Positions 28,304 to 38,972 of a stretch of 64,000 bases of DNA are shown here, one piece after another. The notes under the pieces were generated by a model. The model had not been told where the DNA came from and searched no databases. It saw only the letters and a list, made by a program, of their open reading frames with translations. The position numbers and the translations under genes were made by a program. The stretch's first letter is position 1. Every line of letters starts with the position of its first letter. Source of the stretch: Campylobacter_A concisus_Y (GTDB lineage: Bacteria; Campylobacterota; Campylobacteria; Campylobacterales; Campylobacteraceae); assembly GCF_902460415.1 (NCBI RefSeq), contig NZ_CABPTY010000002.1, forward strand, positions 326,389-390,388, given 5' to 3'.

Positions 28304-29711
28304 TGCATATATAATAAATGATCACAACCTAGTTATAAATGTAAGGTCAGATTTTTTAACATATGGTAGAGCTATAGGTAGATTTGCACATGCATGTCGT
28401 GAGAAAAATCAAACCGAGCATATAAAGTATCTCAACAAAAATCCAACCACTCTTAATCGTTATAAGTTCCTAAGCGAGTTTAATAATAATGGCAATATGA
28501 GAGATGCTAACAGCAAAGATGATGAGCTACATAATATAGCCTTTGTAAAGAATTTACTTAAAGGCTTTCAAGAAAGCTTTGAGAAAGACTATACCAATCA
28601 GTCTTATACACAAAAAAGAAAAGGCATAGAAACTCTTATAAATAAGTCTTGGCGTAAAGATATGGCTGGTTTTTGTGAAGTCATCATCACATTTGGTACA
28701 GATAGGAAGAAAGAGCCAAAAGAAGGATTAAACAAAGAAGAGTCAAAATTTATAAATGAAAACATACGCATGGATAGAGTAATGAGATTTATAAATACAT
28801 ATTGTGCAAAGTATGGTGTAAAGTGTCTGCTTATAGCTGAACATAATGATGAGAAGACCAAGCACTTTCATATCTTTTTTACAAACTATAACTTTGAGAA
28901 GCATGCAAATTTGAGATTTAGCGGTAGGGCACAAACAGCAAAATTTGGTAAAGAGCTACAAGATATGGGCGCAGAGGCATTCGAAGGTCAGGTACTTCGC
29001 GGCAAACCAAGCAATAATAGACACAAGAGCTTAACCCAAATGCACCAAATAGCAAGTGAATATAAGAGTGAGCAAGAGCTAAAAGAGAAAATTCAAAAGC
29101 TTATAGAAGCGGAAGCAAATAAGCATATGCAAAAGAAAGAGCCTTTGTGGGGCGACGAGTACTTTAGGTTAGAGCCAAATGAAAAAAGAGCTTTAATAGT
29201 AGGTCTTAGAAATTCTGTTTTTGAACAGCTACAAGAGAACATTATCATCACATCTGATAAAAAGTTAAAAGAACAAGTAGAGCTTCTTGCTGGGCAAATA
29301 ACAGAACAAAGCAAGATTATAGAAGAAAATAAAGAGAAAAGCATAGGAGTCTTAAGAGAAAAAGAGCAGCTAGAAAAAGAGCTAGATGATTTAAAAGAGA
29401 CCAAAGCTGAGCAAGACAATGAGATAACAATTCTTAGACACAAACTAGAAGCACATACTAATCAGCAAACAAAGATAGATGAACAAAGTGCATTGATAGA
29501 GAGTAAGAATAGAGAAAATCAATCTCTAACACGTAAAGCTGAAAGTTTGAAAAGTGAAAATATCAGACTAAGAGACTTTAATGACAAAAGCTTGGGTCTT
29601 TTACTAGAAATAGCAAATATCAACCCAGAGATAAGAGAGATGATAGTCAATGAAATTCCAGAGCTAAGGAGTAAATTTACAAAAGATGATCCTGGGATGG
29701 AGATGGGGTAA
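28296..29711 (+). CDS. MobV (Mob/Pre-type) relaxase
   Basis: The 471-residue protein is a plasmid recombination/mobilisation enzyme of the MOBV class, recognised by the metal-binding motif LIAEHNDEKTKHFHIFF (HxDExTxHxH) at about residue 190 and the upstream EVIITFG strand. MobV relaxases nick an oriT close to their own start. Residues about 310-440 form a long coiled coil (EKEQLEKELDDLKETKAEQD). It is the only transfer gene of GI-2, so transfer would need a helper conjugation system. A decayed relative lies at 59968-60090. Confidence 0.85.
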   Translation: MANAYIINDHNLVINVRSDFLTYGRAIGRFAHACREKNQTEHIKYLNKNPTTLNRYKFLSEFNNNGNMRDANSKDDELHNIAFVKNLLKGFQESFEKDYTNQSYTQKRKGIETLINKSWRKDMAGFCEVIITFGTDRKKEPKEGLNKEESKFINENIRMDRVMRFINTYCAKYGVKCLLIAEHNDEKTKHFHIFFTNYNFEKHANLRFSGRAQTAKFGKELQDMGAEAFEGQVLRGKPSNNRHKSLTQMHQIASEYKSEQELKEKIQKLIEAEANKHMQKKEPLWGDEYFRLEPNEKRALIVGLRNSVFEQLQENIIITSDKKLKEQVELLAGQITEQSKIIEENKEKSIGVLREKEQLEKELDDLKETKAEQDNEITILRHKLEAHTNQQTKIDEQSALIESKNRENQSLTRKAESLKSENIRLRDFNDKSLGLLLEIANINPEIREMIVNEIPELRSKFTKDDPGMEMG

Positions 29712-29993
29712 AGAAATTTTCTAGAGATATCCAAAGTATAGTAGTAATATAAAAATAAAAAACCCCAAAAATCAATTAAAAGATAAAACACTATGAAAAA
29801 GGTGATCAGGTGGTCATATGTTTTAAGGATAGAAGTAATATGGTAAATAAATTTAGTTTGGCATATGAAGTATCACAATGCCGTTTATTTATATTATAAA
29901 AGTCTCATATCGTACCCCAGTACAATAGACATATACTTCTAAAATTTATATAATTCATTCAAAATTTAAAATACTATAAACAATAAGGAGAAC

Positions 29994-32900
29994 ATGATGG
30001 CTAAAGAAGCCGGAGTAGTTAAAAGCGTAAATGGAGGAATAGCAAGAGCACTTAATGACTTAACAGGAGAGGTAAGACAATTAAGTGTAGGAGATATTGT
30101 ATACCAAGGTGAAAAGATAGTTACAGAGGGTTCTAACTCTAAAGTAACAATANNNNNNNNNNNNNNNNNNNNNNNGTAAAGATACTCTAACTCTAGATCA
30201 AGACTCTAACAATAACGAAACAGTAGCTGATATCTCAGCTTTACAACAAGCCATCTTAAAAGGAACAGATCTTAATGCTCTAGAAGAAACTGCTGCAGGT
30301 GGTCCACAAGCAGGTGGTAATGGTGGAGATGGCGTAAGCTTATCTTCTACTAGCTTTGCAGAAGGAGGCCACATTAGTAACATATATGCTAATTATGGTA
30401 ATCTGCCAGATAATGGAGGTAATTACGTAAGTGATTATTCTGCAATAAGTGGAGGTAGATTGGATACGCAGGATGCGACAAATACCATTATACCTCCTAC
30501 TCCGACCGTAAAATTTACGGAAGATAAAAATGGTGACCACCTACTAAATAAAGACGAAAACAATACCGACGGCGATCAAAACAAAACGACGGTAAGAATA
30601 ACCGTTCCTAACAACGGTAGCGTCGAAGTTGGCGATACTTTAAATATCGTAATTTATAAACCGAACGGTTCTAGCGAATCTAGAAAAGTACCTATAACGC
30701 AGCAAATTATAGATAACGGACACGTTTTGACTGACGTTCCGGTAGAAAATAACAAAAATTCTGTAGTAACCGCCACTATAACTAACAAATACGGAAACAC
30801 CGGCGGCGAAGGCAGTGATACGGTAACTACCGATACGATCGCTCCGACTACTCCAACCGTAAAATTTACAGATGATACAAATAATGACAAATTTTTAAAT
30901 GAAAGCGAAAATAAAGCAAATGGTGATACAAATACTACTCCTGTTAAAATTACCGTTCCTGCGGACGCAAAGGTAGGAGATAAGCTAGAAATTACTATTA
31001 CTAAGCCAGACGGTACGACCGAGAATATAACCAAAACCATTACTCCTGAAATAAAAAACAACGGTTATATAATACCTGACGTTCCAGTTAAGAACGGAGA
31101 AACTTCTACCGTAAGTGCTTATATAACAGATCAGGCTGGAAATAAGGGCGGTGAAGGCAGAGATACGATAACTACCGATACTACGGCTAAAGCACCGATT
31201 GTTACGTTTGTCGAAGATAAGAACGCGAAAGCTACGCCAAATCCTACAAACCCTGACGATACGAGTGACGGTATACTAAATAATCCAGAAAATGCGAGCG
31301 ACGGCAAGATAGATACCTCAAAAGTTGAGATAAAATTTCCAGGCGATGTAACCGCTGGTGATAAACTAAACATAACCATTAAGGATCCAACGAACCCTAG
31401 TCCTACGACGCAAGAAATAACTATAACTCAAGCCATGATAGACAACGGCAATAAATACTCGCTAGACGTTCCAGTTAGAAACAAACAAAATTCTAAAGTA
31501 GAAGCGACTATTACCGATAAGGTAGGAAATACTAGCGAAAGCGCATACGACGAAGTAAAACTAGAATCCGATAAACCTAAGCCGCCGGTAGTAAAATTTA
31601 CGGAAGACGTATACGTTGATCATATTTTATCTCGCGAAGAGAAGGGAGATCCGAAAGATACTTCTCCGGTAAAAATAACTATACCGGATCAAACCGGACT
31701 GCCAGATAGTGAGAAAGTTAAAGTAGGCGATACACTAAATATAAAAATCTTCGGTGGAGGCAACAATGAAACATTTAACGTCAAAATTACTAAAGATATT
31801 TTAAACGACTTAAAAGGCAACGGCTTTAAGTTAGACGGTTCAAACAGCTTTGAAAATATAAAATCGGACGGCTCCACCGAAACTGTGAGGCCTAATCCTA
31901 AAGTTAGAAATTTCGATCAAACGACCGTTACCGCTACGATAACAAACGAATACGGCAATGCTAGCGATCAAGGAAAAGACTATGTTACGCCTAAAGTTGC
32001 TCCGAGAGTTACCTTCACGGAAGATTCTAGTAACAACGGAATGCTAAATTTTTATGAAAACAGAAGCGGCGATAGTAATCTAAAAACTACGACGGCAAAG
32101 ATTGAGCTTCCTTACGGCGTTAAGGCGGCTGACGATTATTTAAAATTTGATATTACAACAGACAGTACGTCTAATATAAAGCTTAAACTAAGTAATCTTT
32201 CGGATACGACCGAGACTACGATAGCTCCCGGTATAACAGCGACTATTTCGGCAGATAAACAAAGTATTACGCTAAAAGGCGTACCGGTATCTAGAGATTT
32301 TAAGACGACCATAGAAAATGCCGTAGTTTTAGAAAACAACGGCGTTACCAAAAAAAGCGACGAATCTAATAAAGACGAAGTTATAGTCGAAAAAGAGGGC
32401 ATATACGTAGAATTTGCCGAAAAACAAAGCGTAAAAGTAGGTGGTGGCAACGACGCGCTATCAAGATCAGACAGCATGAAGGACGGCAAGGTAAATGAAA
32501 TAGATGCAATCATCTCAATCCCTAAAAACGTAAGAGATGGCGATATATTAAGACTTGAAATAAAAGATCCTATCAAAGGGACGACAACGAGAGAATACAC
32601 TATCCACACGGACGCAAAAGGATTTTTAAACTCTATAACGTCAAATAAACCAAGCGATTATCCTGACCTAGAAAGTAAATTTCCGTCTGCCGAACCGACT
32701 TCAAATCAAAAATACGAATATATACTCAAAGGCGTAGGGCTAGAAGCCGGCAAAAAAACTACCGTAGAGGCTACCTTAGACTACCGAAAAGGAACGGATG
32801 ACGATACGGTAACGACGGACGTAAGCAAAAAAGCGACTACCCAGATAGAGAACATCAAGGCCCCAGAAGTAATATTTGAAGACGCAAAAGGCGGTACAAG

Positions 32901-35900
32901 TGTAAGTAGAACCGATGCTAGAAAAGGCGCAAATGGCGACTACCTAACCGACGTTACTATAAAAATTCCATCAAATGCGGTAAACGGCGATAAGATAGAG
33001 GTAAAAATATATGAACCAGGTAAGCCAACCCCTACGCCAAAAATTTACACCATAAATAAAAGCAATAGTAAAAGCGGAAAGATCGACAGCCTAACTGATG
33101 AAAAAGGTCATCAAATAAATACTACGGCGGATAAAAAAGGTTTCGTTATAAAAGACGTAGTGATGAAAACCGGCAAGCAAACCGAAGTAACAGCCAAAGT
33201 ACTCTCGGATGCTACTCATAATAACGTAGCCGTCGATGAAAGCCCAGTAGCTGAAGCCTCTATAACCGTTTCTAATCTAAATAGAGTTTCAATAGCGTTT
33301 GATAAAGACAAGAATGAAAATTCGCTACTCTCAAGACCTGAAAGCGCAAGCGAAAATAATTTGGCGATCTATAAAACTACCGCTAAAATAACGCTTCCGA
33401 ATAATATCTTGGAAAAAGACAAGGTAACTATTGATATAGATGGAACCCAAAAGGATTATATCGTTGAAAAAGATTCAAACGGCAATCTGCTTCTTTCTCA
33501 TGGAAGCGAAAAATTAGAAATAAAAGACGGTGCGGTAACTATAAAAGATATAGAACTAAAAACGAGCGGCGATACGAAGATTTCGGTTAGCGTTACCGAT
33601 AAAAACGGAGCGGTCGCAGAGGCTAAAAATAATATATCTATGGACACCTTAAATAACGATATGTTAATTAAGTTTGACGAAGACAAAAACAACGACGGAG
33701 CCGTATCTACGGATAAGGACGAAACTACTGCGAGCATTAAGCTTCCGTCGAATACGGTTCACGGAGATATATTAAAGCTTAAGATAGGCAATGAACCAGA
33801 AAAATCATATATCATTGAGAAGAATGCGAACGGAAAATTTGAAATTACCGAAATAGATTCCGCTAAAAAGAAAATAGACAGGCCGATAGAAGCCGACGAT
33901 AATAAAATAGTTAAAGTTCCTGTTCCTATTAATGATGTAAGTCCTACGAAAGTTAGCGCCGAGGTAGTCGATTACGAAGGTAAGGGCGTAGCCGTGAAAT
34001 CAGAAAACGATATTAAAAAAGCTTCCGGCGGCGGCGATTCGTTGATGGTAACTTATGAGGAGGATACTAATAGAGATGCTAAATTAAGTAGAGCAGAAGC
34101 TAATCAAGACGGAACAGCGAGCAAAACGAATGCCGTTATAACGCTACCTGTTGGCAAAATAGTAACCGGTGATAAACTAACGGTAGATATAAACGAGCCA
34201 ATCAAGCCAAGCGAGCCAAACGGCAATAGAAAGCTAGAGTACATTCTTACTAAAAATAGCGACGGCTCCGTAAGTGCTGTGGACGAAAACGGTAATCCAG
34301 TAAATATCGAAGAAGGGCTCATCAAAGTTCCGGTAAACGTTAAAGTCGGTACGCAAACGACTACGAAAGTAACGCTAGAAGATAGCACCGGGGTTAATAA
34401 GGGCACACCCGGAGAAAAATCTATAGAGTTAGAGAAAGGACTAGATAATAAGCCTATTAAGGTAACGTTCGACGAAGATAATCTAAATAGGGATGGCACG
34501 ATAGACCGCGTAGAAGCCAACGAAGATGGCAATATTTATACTACTACGGCAACTGTGACTATACCTTACAACGCATCTATCGGTGATAAATTAAAAGTAG
34601 AGATTAGTACTGAATTGACGCCTAGAGAATACGAGCTAAAAAGCGTAGACGGTAAAATAAAAGCGGTTTCGTCAAGTGGCGAAATACTAGACGTGATAGA
34701 TAACGCGATAAAAATTCCTAACGTTAAGCTTGCATATACTGCGCCAACTTCGGGAAATCCGGCTCCAGCATTGGTTCCGACTACGGTAAAAGCTACGTTA
34801 ACCGACGCATACGGCGAAGATAAAACGATAGACAATAAGAATATAAATTTAAATATGGGCTTTAGCGGAAAACTCGAAGCGGTATTCACCGAGGACTTAA
34901 ATCACAATAAAGTTCTAAGCAGAGACGAAGCGGCGATAGACGGCAATGCCGGTAAAACTACTCTCAGCCTAAAACTTCCAAGTAATGTTATTGCTGGAGA
35001 TAAGATTAGTGTTACTATAAAAACCGACGGTCAAGTCACCAGAACCGAAAAATTTACGCTTGAAAAAGAAAACGGTGAACTTGTTGCTAAAAGCGCTAAT
35101 GGCGACAAGATATCTCTTGAAGGAGGAGCGATAAATCTAAAAGATATAGACGTGAGCGAAGGCCATAAGTACAGTGCAGAAGCTAAGTTAACTAACAGTA
35201 AAGACGAATACGAGCAAACGTCTACGAACGAGGTCGAGCTAGAAAAGATGCAATATATAAGCTCTTATAGTGAAAGCGAAGATGCGAGCAACAAAGGCTT
35301 GCATAACGTAAAGCTATATTTACCGGAAGATGCTAGAGAGGGAGATAAAATTTCTCTTACTTATACAGATCCGAACGATCATAGTAAAACCGTTACGAAA
35401 GAGCTAAACGGACTAACTCAACCAGACATAGATAATGGTTACATTTCGACTCAAATAAACGTAAATCCGGAAAAAGACTACGACGTAAAAGTAGTGGCTC
35501 AAACGGCTGATTCAAGTGGTTCAAATCACAGCGTAGCATCTTCGTTTACTATAAAAGTAAAGCAGGATAGCGGTGACGATACGGTAGAATTTAACGCAAA
35601 CAACAATAGAATGTACGGCGGCAACGGTACGGATACTTTAGTATTTAAAGAAAGCGTAGATCTAAGTAATGTAGCGAATCTGGGCGATAAAGTTTATAAA
35701 TTTGAACAAATTAAGCTTGGAGATGACGGAGCGAGCGGTGCGGTTAATCTAACGATTAATCCGAAAAACGTTTTAGATATAACTGACAATAAAGACGTTA
35801 GATTAAAAATTATGGGCGACGATCACGATAAGGTTAATTTAGATAGTCATGAATGGAAAAGAACAGCAGATACCAATAGTGGCAACAAGACCTACGAAAG

Positions 35901-35967
35901 TATGTATGAAATCAATGGACATACCGTTAAAATAGAGGTAGACCAAAAAATTCATACCGACTTCTAA
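29994..35967 (+). CDS. giant type-I-secreted adhesin (BapA/LapA-like) with retention module, crossed by an assembly gap
   Basis: The N terminus (AGVVKSVNGGIARALND, then VRQLSVGDIVYQGEKIVTEG) is the retention module of LapA-type adhesins, which jams in the outer-membrane pore. After a run of 23 Ns (30153-30175) the frame resumes and runs to 35967. The body is made of ~100-150-residue Ig-like repeats, each starting like VKFTEDKNGD with DxNxDxxL, VGDxLxIxI and ITxxxGN, i.e. calcium-binding BapA-type repeats. The C terminus (DSGDDTVEFNANNNRMYGGN, GTDTLVF) is a type I secretion tail. Total is about 1,990 residues. The N-run is not a multiple of three, so the apparent frame break comes from gap size. 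No T1SS genes are in the island; a chromosomal LapBCE-like system is needed. Confidence 0.85.
30153..30175. other. assembly gap (23 N)
   Basis: Ns interrupt the adhesin gene between the retention module and the first linker. Coding resumes at 30175 in a frame shifted by one relative to the N count, so the true gap length differs from 23. Confidence 0.98.
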
Positions 35968-35974
35968 GAAGGTT

Positions 35975-36006
35975 TTGCGACGAGCTTAAAACTCGTCGCA
36001 ATTTTT
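35975..36006 (+). terminator. strong rho-independent terminator after the adhesin
   Basis: A 10-bp perfect stem TTGCGACGAG / CTCGTCGCAA with a 7-nt loop followed by a T run lies 7 bp after the stop. Confidence 0.92.
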
Positions 36007-36570
36007 ATCTTCATATATTGATCTTGTTTGCATTATTTCTAATATAAATTTTTTTATCAACAATAGTATTAAGACGTTTTGCTAGATGGCTTAGTCTAAA
36101 ACCAAACACATAGACTACAAAGTACCTACAGTTTTTGGTTCCGATAAAGTCGATAAAAAATGGATAGTTAAATTTAGTGTAGTTGGTTGATTTTATTACA
36201 CTAATAGGTTGATCTTGCTGGTAGCCTAGCATCTACCTTTCATTAGTAATTCAAAGAACCATTATAAAACGATCTATTTGCTCTTTAAAAATTCTCAGTG
36301 CTATATCTTTAAAAATTCTCAGTGCTATATCTTTAAATATTCTCAAGTTTTTATTGGATCCTTAGTTATAATTTAAATGTTTTATTACCAAAAATCATAT
36401 TTAATGGATAAAGTTCGTCTAAATTTTTATATTTTTCTTTGCTCGGTCAAATAAAAATTTTGCCCGTCTGGCTAAGACCTTACAGCAAGCTCAGCCCGAG
36501 CTTGCTAAGTAAGTTTATCAACATATAAAAATGTTGATGCTTAATAGGGGTGAATCTAGATAATTAAAGT
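36007..36570. other. non-coding region right of the adhesin
   Basis: No supported gene. The plus strand at 36106-36190 can be read as a short tail (HIDYKVPTVFGSD, DKKWIVKFSVVG, stop), possibly the remnant of a protein C terminus; the opposite 73-codon frame is probably its shadow. A 24-bp tandem repeat lies at 36283-36347. Confidence 0.4.
36283..36347 (+). repeat. 24-bp direct tandem repeat, 2.7 copies
   Basis: CTTTAAAAATTCTCAGTGC... is present at 36283-36306 and 36307-36330 identically, with a partial third copy to 36347. Confidence 0.9.
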
Positions 36571-36870
36571 GTATGGTAGCATAATTTTACGTAATGTTAC
36601 ATAAAGTAAAACCACGTAAAACACGTATAGTGAAGTACAGTAAGGTAAAACACGTATACCAAAGTAAAACTACGTAAAATAGGTATACCTAAGTATAGTA
36701 ACGTAAATTAAGTATAGTAAAGTAAGTATACGTAATTTACGTATAGTGAAGTCACGTGAAGTATAGTTAAGTGAAGTTAGGTTAAGTATAGTAAGGTATA
36801 GTGAAGTAAAACAAGTATACCTAGGTAAAACCACGTAAAATAAGTATAGTGAAGTAAAGTTACGTAATAA
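36571..36870. repeat. ~300-bp array of GT(A) motifs phased about every 5 bp
   Basis: GT dinucleotides, mostly in AGTAA, AGTAT, AGTGA, CGTAA or GGTAT pentamers, recur on a 5-bp grid: from 36741 to 36806 every fifth position is a G followed by T, fourteen times in a row, and outside this they fall at 5-, 9- or 10-bp steps. There is no open frame. The array ends about 18 bp before the stop codon end of the GI-2 integrase. Degenerate pentanucleotide expansion or a protein-binding iteron array are both possible. Confidence 0.85.
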
Positions 36871-36888
36871 AATGTATTATGAGATATA

Positions 36889-38823
36889 TTAGTAACTTAC
36901 CATTTCAACTTTTGCTTTTAATACACTAGCATTTATATTTGTAGCATAGGTTCCTAATAAAATTTTATACTGCTTCTCATGTCCTACTATTTGAGCTATG
37001 ATATTTGGCTCTACTTCTTGTTGGACAAGCGTATCTATAAAATAGTGTCTAAAAGAGTAAAAAGTCTTTTGCTTGTTGCTACTTATTAGTTTTCGTTGTA
37101 TTTGAGATCTAAAAATTTCTGAAAAGTCTTTATTGCTTACTTTGAAGATACTTTTGTTTGTACTAGCTCTTTGTTTTACAAACTCTATTAATCCAAGCTC
37201 TATTAACTTACTATGAACTGGTACAAGCCTTATGGAATTTATATTTTTAGTACTCTTGCCATCATCTCTATTTATACTAAAACAAAGCACGTTATTATGA
37301 TAAATGATGTCACTTGCTCTTAGCTGAACTATCTCATTTATTCTCATGCCACTATATGCTGCTATCATAGTTATATAATATAGATCATTTGCGTTTATCC
37401 GTTTGCTTGGTGACTTGTTTATTTCTTTAAAATTTTGGACTATTTTAAAGATAGTATTAGCCTCTTCTTTGCTATAAGGCAGAACCTTACGCTCCATTGG
37501 ATTTATCTCTACTTTTACGTTTAGATCATTTACGATGCTCTTACTTATGTAGTCACTGTTATAGCAATACTTAAAAAACTGAATAACCCTTATCATATAC
37601 TTTTGTATAGTTACTTGTGATAGCTTGGGATCGTTTTTACCTATGCGTATGATTTGCTCTAAGTTTTTGTCTTTGTATTTAGCTTTTTGATTTAGCTTGG
37701 TTGGTATGAGGGCCAAAGTATTTCTAAATTTAAGCAGATCATCTCGTGATATGGTTGTGATATCTCTGCTTGGATGAAAAAATTTAAACAATATATTACC
37801 TACTATATTTACCAGATCCATAGTGCTATTTGACCACTTTTGGCTAATGCTAGTATTTGCTATAAAATTTTCAAATGCTGTTTTTAGTGTGATGATCTCT
37901 TTATTCTCTACATTTCTTTGGCTGGTAGAGCATGGTACTATCTCATATTCTTGTCTTATTTCATCATTTAAAATACCTACACTAAAGCTTTTATCTCCTA
38001 CTTTTATGCGTTTACCTATGATATGACTACCGCTAGTTAGTATCTGCTCTACACTTCTCTCATCATCTTTGGTTTTTACTAGCTTAAGAGGAGTGTTGAG
38101 TCCATATTGTTGCTTGGCAGTTGTCATTATGGCATGTGAGAAATTTTTAGTTAGATTTTTAATGCCTTCCTTATTAAGAGGTAGTCCATGTGTTTCATTA
38201 AGGGTTTCAATATTATCCTGAAAGCTATCTATATTGTTTGATTCAAATCTATAATTTTCATCTTGTTTGTTTAAAAATTTAAGCTTTTTAGAAACGAGGT
38301 TTGTGCTTTTATCAAGCTTTGATATAAGATAGTTTAGTGATAATATATGTTTCTCAAGCAAGGTTTGAGCTATACTGGCTTTATCATCTTGATCTATGGC
38401 TTCATCTAAGTTGTTAGATAAAATTTCAGCTTTATTTATTAAAGCCTCATTACTTTGTTTGAGAAGATTAGGAAAGCCATCATTTTTTAAGGCTTCTTTG
38501 AAGTGCTGATTTAGTGCATCCGCAAAGTCAACATCTATCTTTTTATCATAAAGTGAATGCTCTTTTATGCTCTTGTCTACCTTTGCTTGCATAAAACTAT
38601 CAACTAATGAATCTATAATTCCTTGATTTAGCTTCATATCCACTGCCTTTGTTATGAGATAAATATATCTATCATAAATTCTAGCAGATTTTCTGGCTTT
38701 TAATATGGAACAAGTCCCCAAGGAGAAGCATAACTCTCTTGAACAATTAAAAACTTTTCTTGCTTTTGGGGTGATGACACTTCGGTAGTAATAAATTCCA
38801 TTACGATTTTTTAGATGTACCAT
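36889..38823 (-). CDS. tyrosine recombinase (integrase) of GI-2
   Basis: The 644-residue recombinase is a clear paralogue of the GI-1 integrase over its whole length: N-terminal KNRNGIYYYRSVITPKARK, middle SVDKSIKEHSLYDKKID-like region, and catalytic boxes AAYSGMRINEIVQL, FYSFRHYFIDTL, GHEKQYKILLGTYATN. Box II again has Tyr in place of His. A TTG at 38841 is an alternative start; the ATG at 38823 begins the conserved part. It reads away from att copy 3, 103 bp distant. Confidence 0.9.
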   Translation of the reverse strand: MVHLKNRNGIYYYRSVITPKARKVFNCSRELCFSLGTCSILKARKSARIYDRYIYLITKAVDMKLNQGIIDSLVDSFMQAKVDKSIKEHSLYDKKIDVDFADALNQHFKEALKNDGFPNLLKQSNEALINKAEILSNNLDEAIDQDDKASIAQTLLEKHILSLNYLISKLDKSTNLVSKKLKFLNKQDENYRFESNNIDSFQDNIETLNETHGLPLNKEGIKNLTKNFSHAIMTTAKQQYGLNTPLKLVKTKDDERSVEQILTSGSHIIGKRIKVGDKSFSVGILNDEIRQEYEIVPCSTSQRNVENKEIITLKTAFENFIANTSISQKWSNSTMDLVNIVGNILFKFFHPSRDITTISRDDLLKFRNTLALIPTKLNQKAKYKDKNLEQIIRIGKNDPKLSQVTIQKYMIRVIQFFKYCYNSDYISKSIVNDLNVKVEINPMERKVLPYSKEEANTIFKIVQNFKEINKSPSKRINANDLYYITMIAAYSGMRINEIVQLRASDIIYHNNVLCFSINRDDGKSTKNINSIRLVPVHSKLIELGLIEFVKQRASTNKSIFKVSNKDFSEIFRSQIQRKLISSNKQKTFYSFRHYFIDTLVQQEVEPNIIAQIVGHEKQYKILLGTYATNINASVLKAKVEMVSY

Positions 38824-38927
38824 GGATTTGTAGTGGAACAAAAGTGGGACACTTGACTAATGCTTATTGGAAAAAGTTGTTTGTAATGGTGATGTAGCAG
38901 GGCTTTAAGCGATATTTAAAAATTTAT

Positions 38928-38972
38928 CTCATAAGCCGGAGGTCGGGAGTTCAAGTCTCCCCCGTGACACCA
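38928..38972 (+). repeat. att copy 3 (GI-2/GI-3 junction)
   Basis: Same 45-bp tRNA-Met 3' core; identity extends one base further left (38927) and to TA after the CCA, as in the tRNA flank, so this junction is the closest to the original tRNA context. Confidence 0.92.

Larger units (their letters stand above)
27873..38972. mobile_element. genomic island GI-2 (MobV relaxase, giant adhesin)
   Basis: The element lies between att copies 2 and 3 with an integrase at its right end. Its cargo is a MobV relaxase and a type-I-secreted adhesin gene. No mating-pore or replication genes are seen. Its left ~190 bp recurs to the right of att copy 4. Confidence 0.85.

Noticed and set aside
30198..30540. 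two minus-strand frames at the adhesin start
   Set aside because: Shadows of the adhesin coding strand with biased composition.
36011..36232. 73-codon minus-strand frame
   Set aside because: The opposite strand reads a more protein-like tail (VPTVFGSDKVDKKWIVKF), so this is probably its shadow.
36571..36870. CRISPR array
   Set aside because: The periodicity is 5 bp without repeat-spacer structure and no cas genes are in the window.
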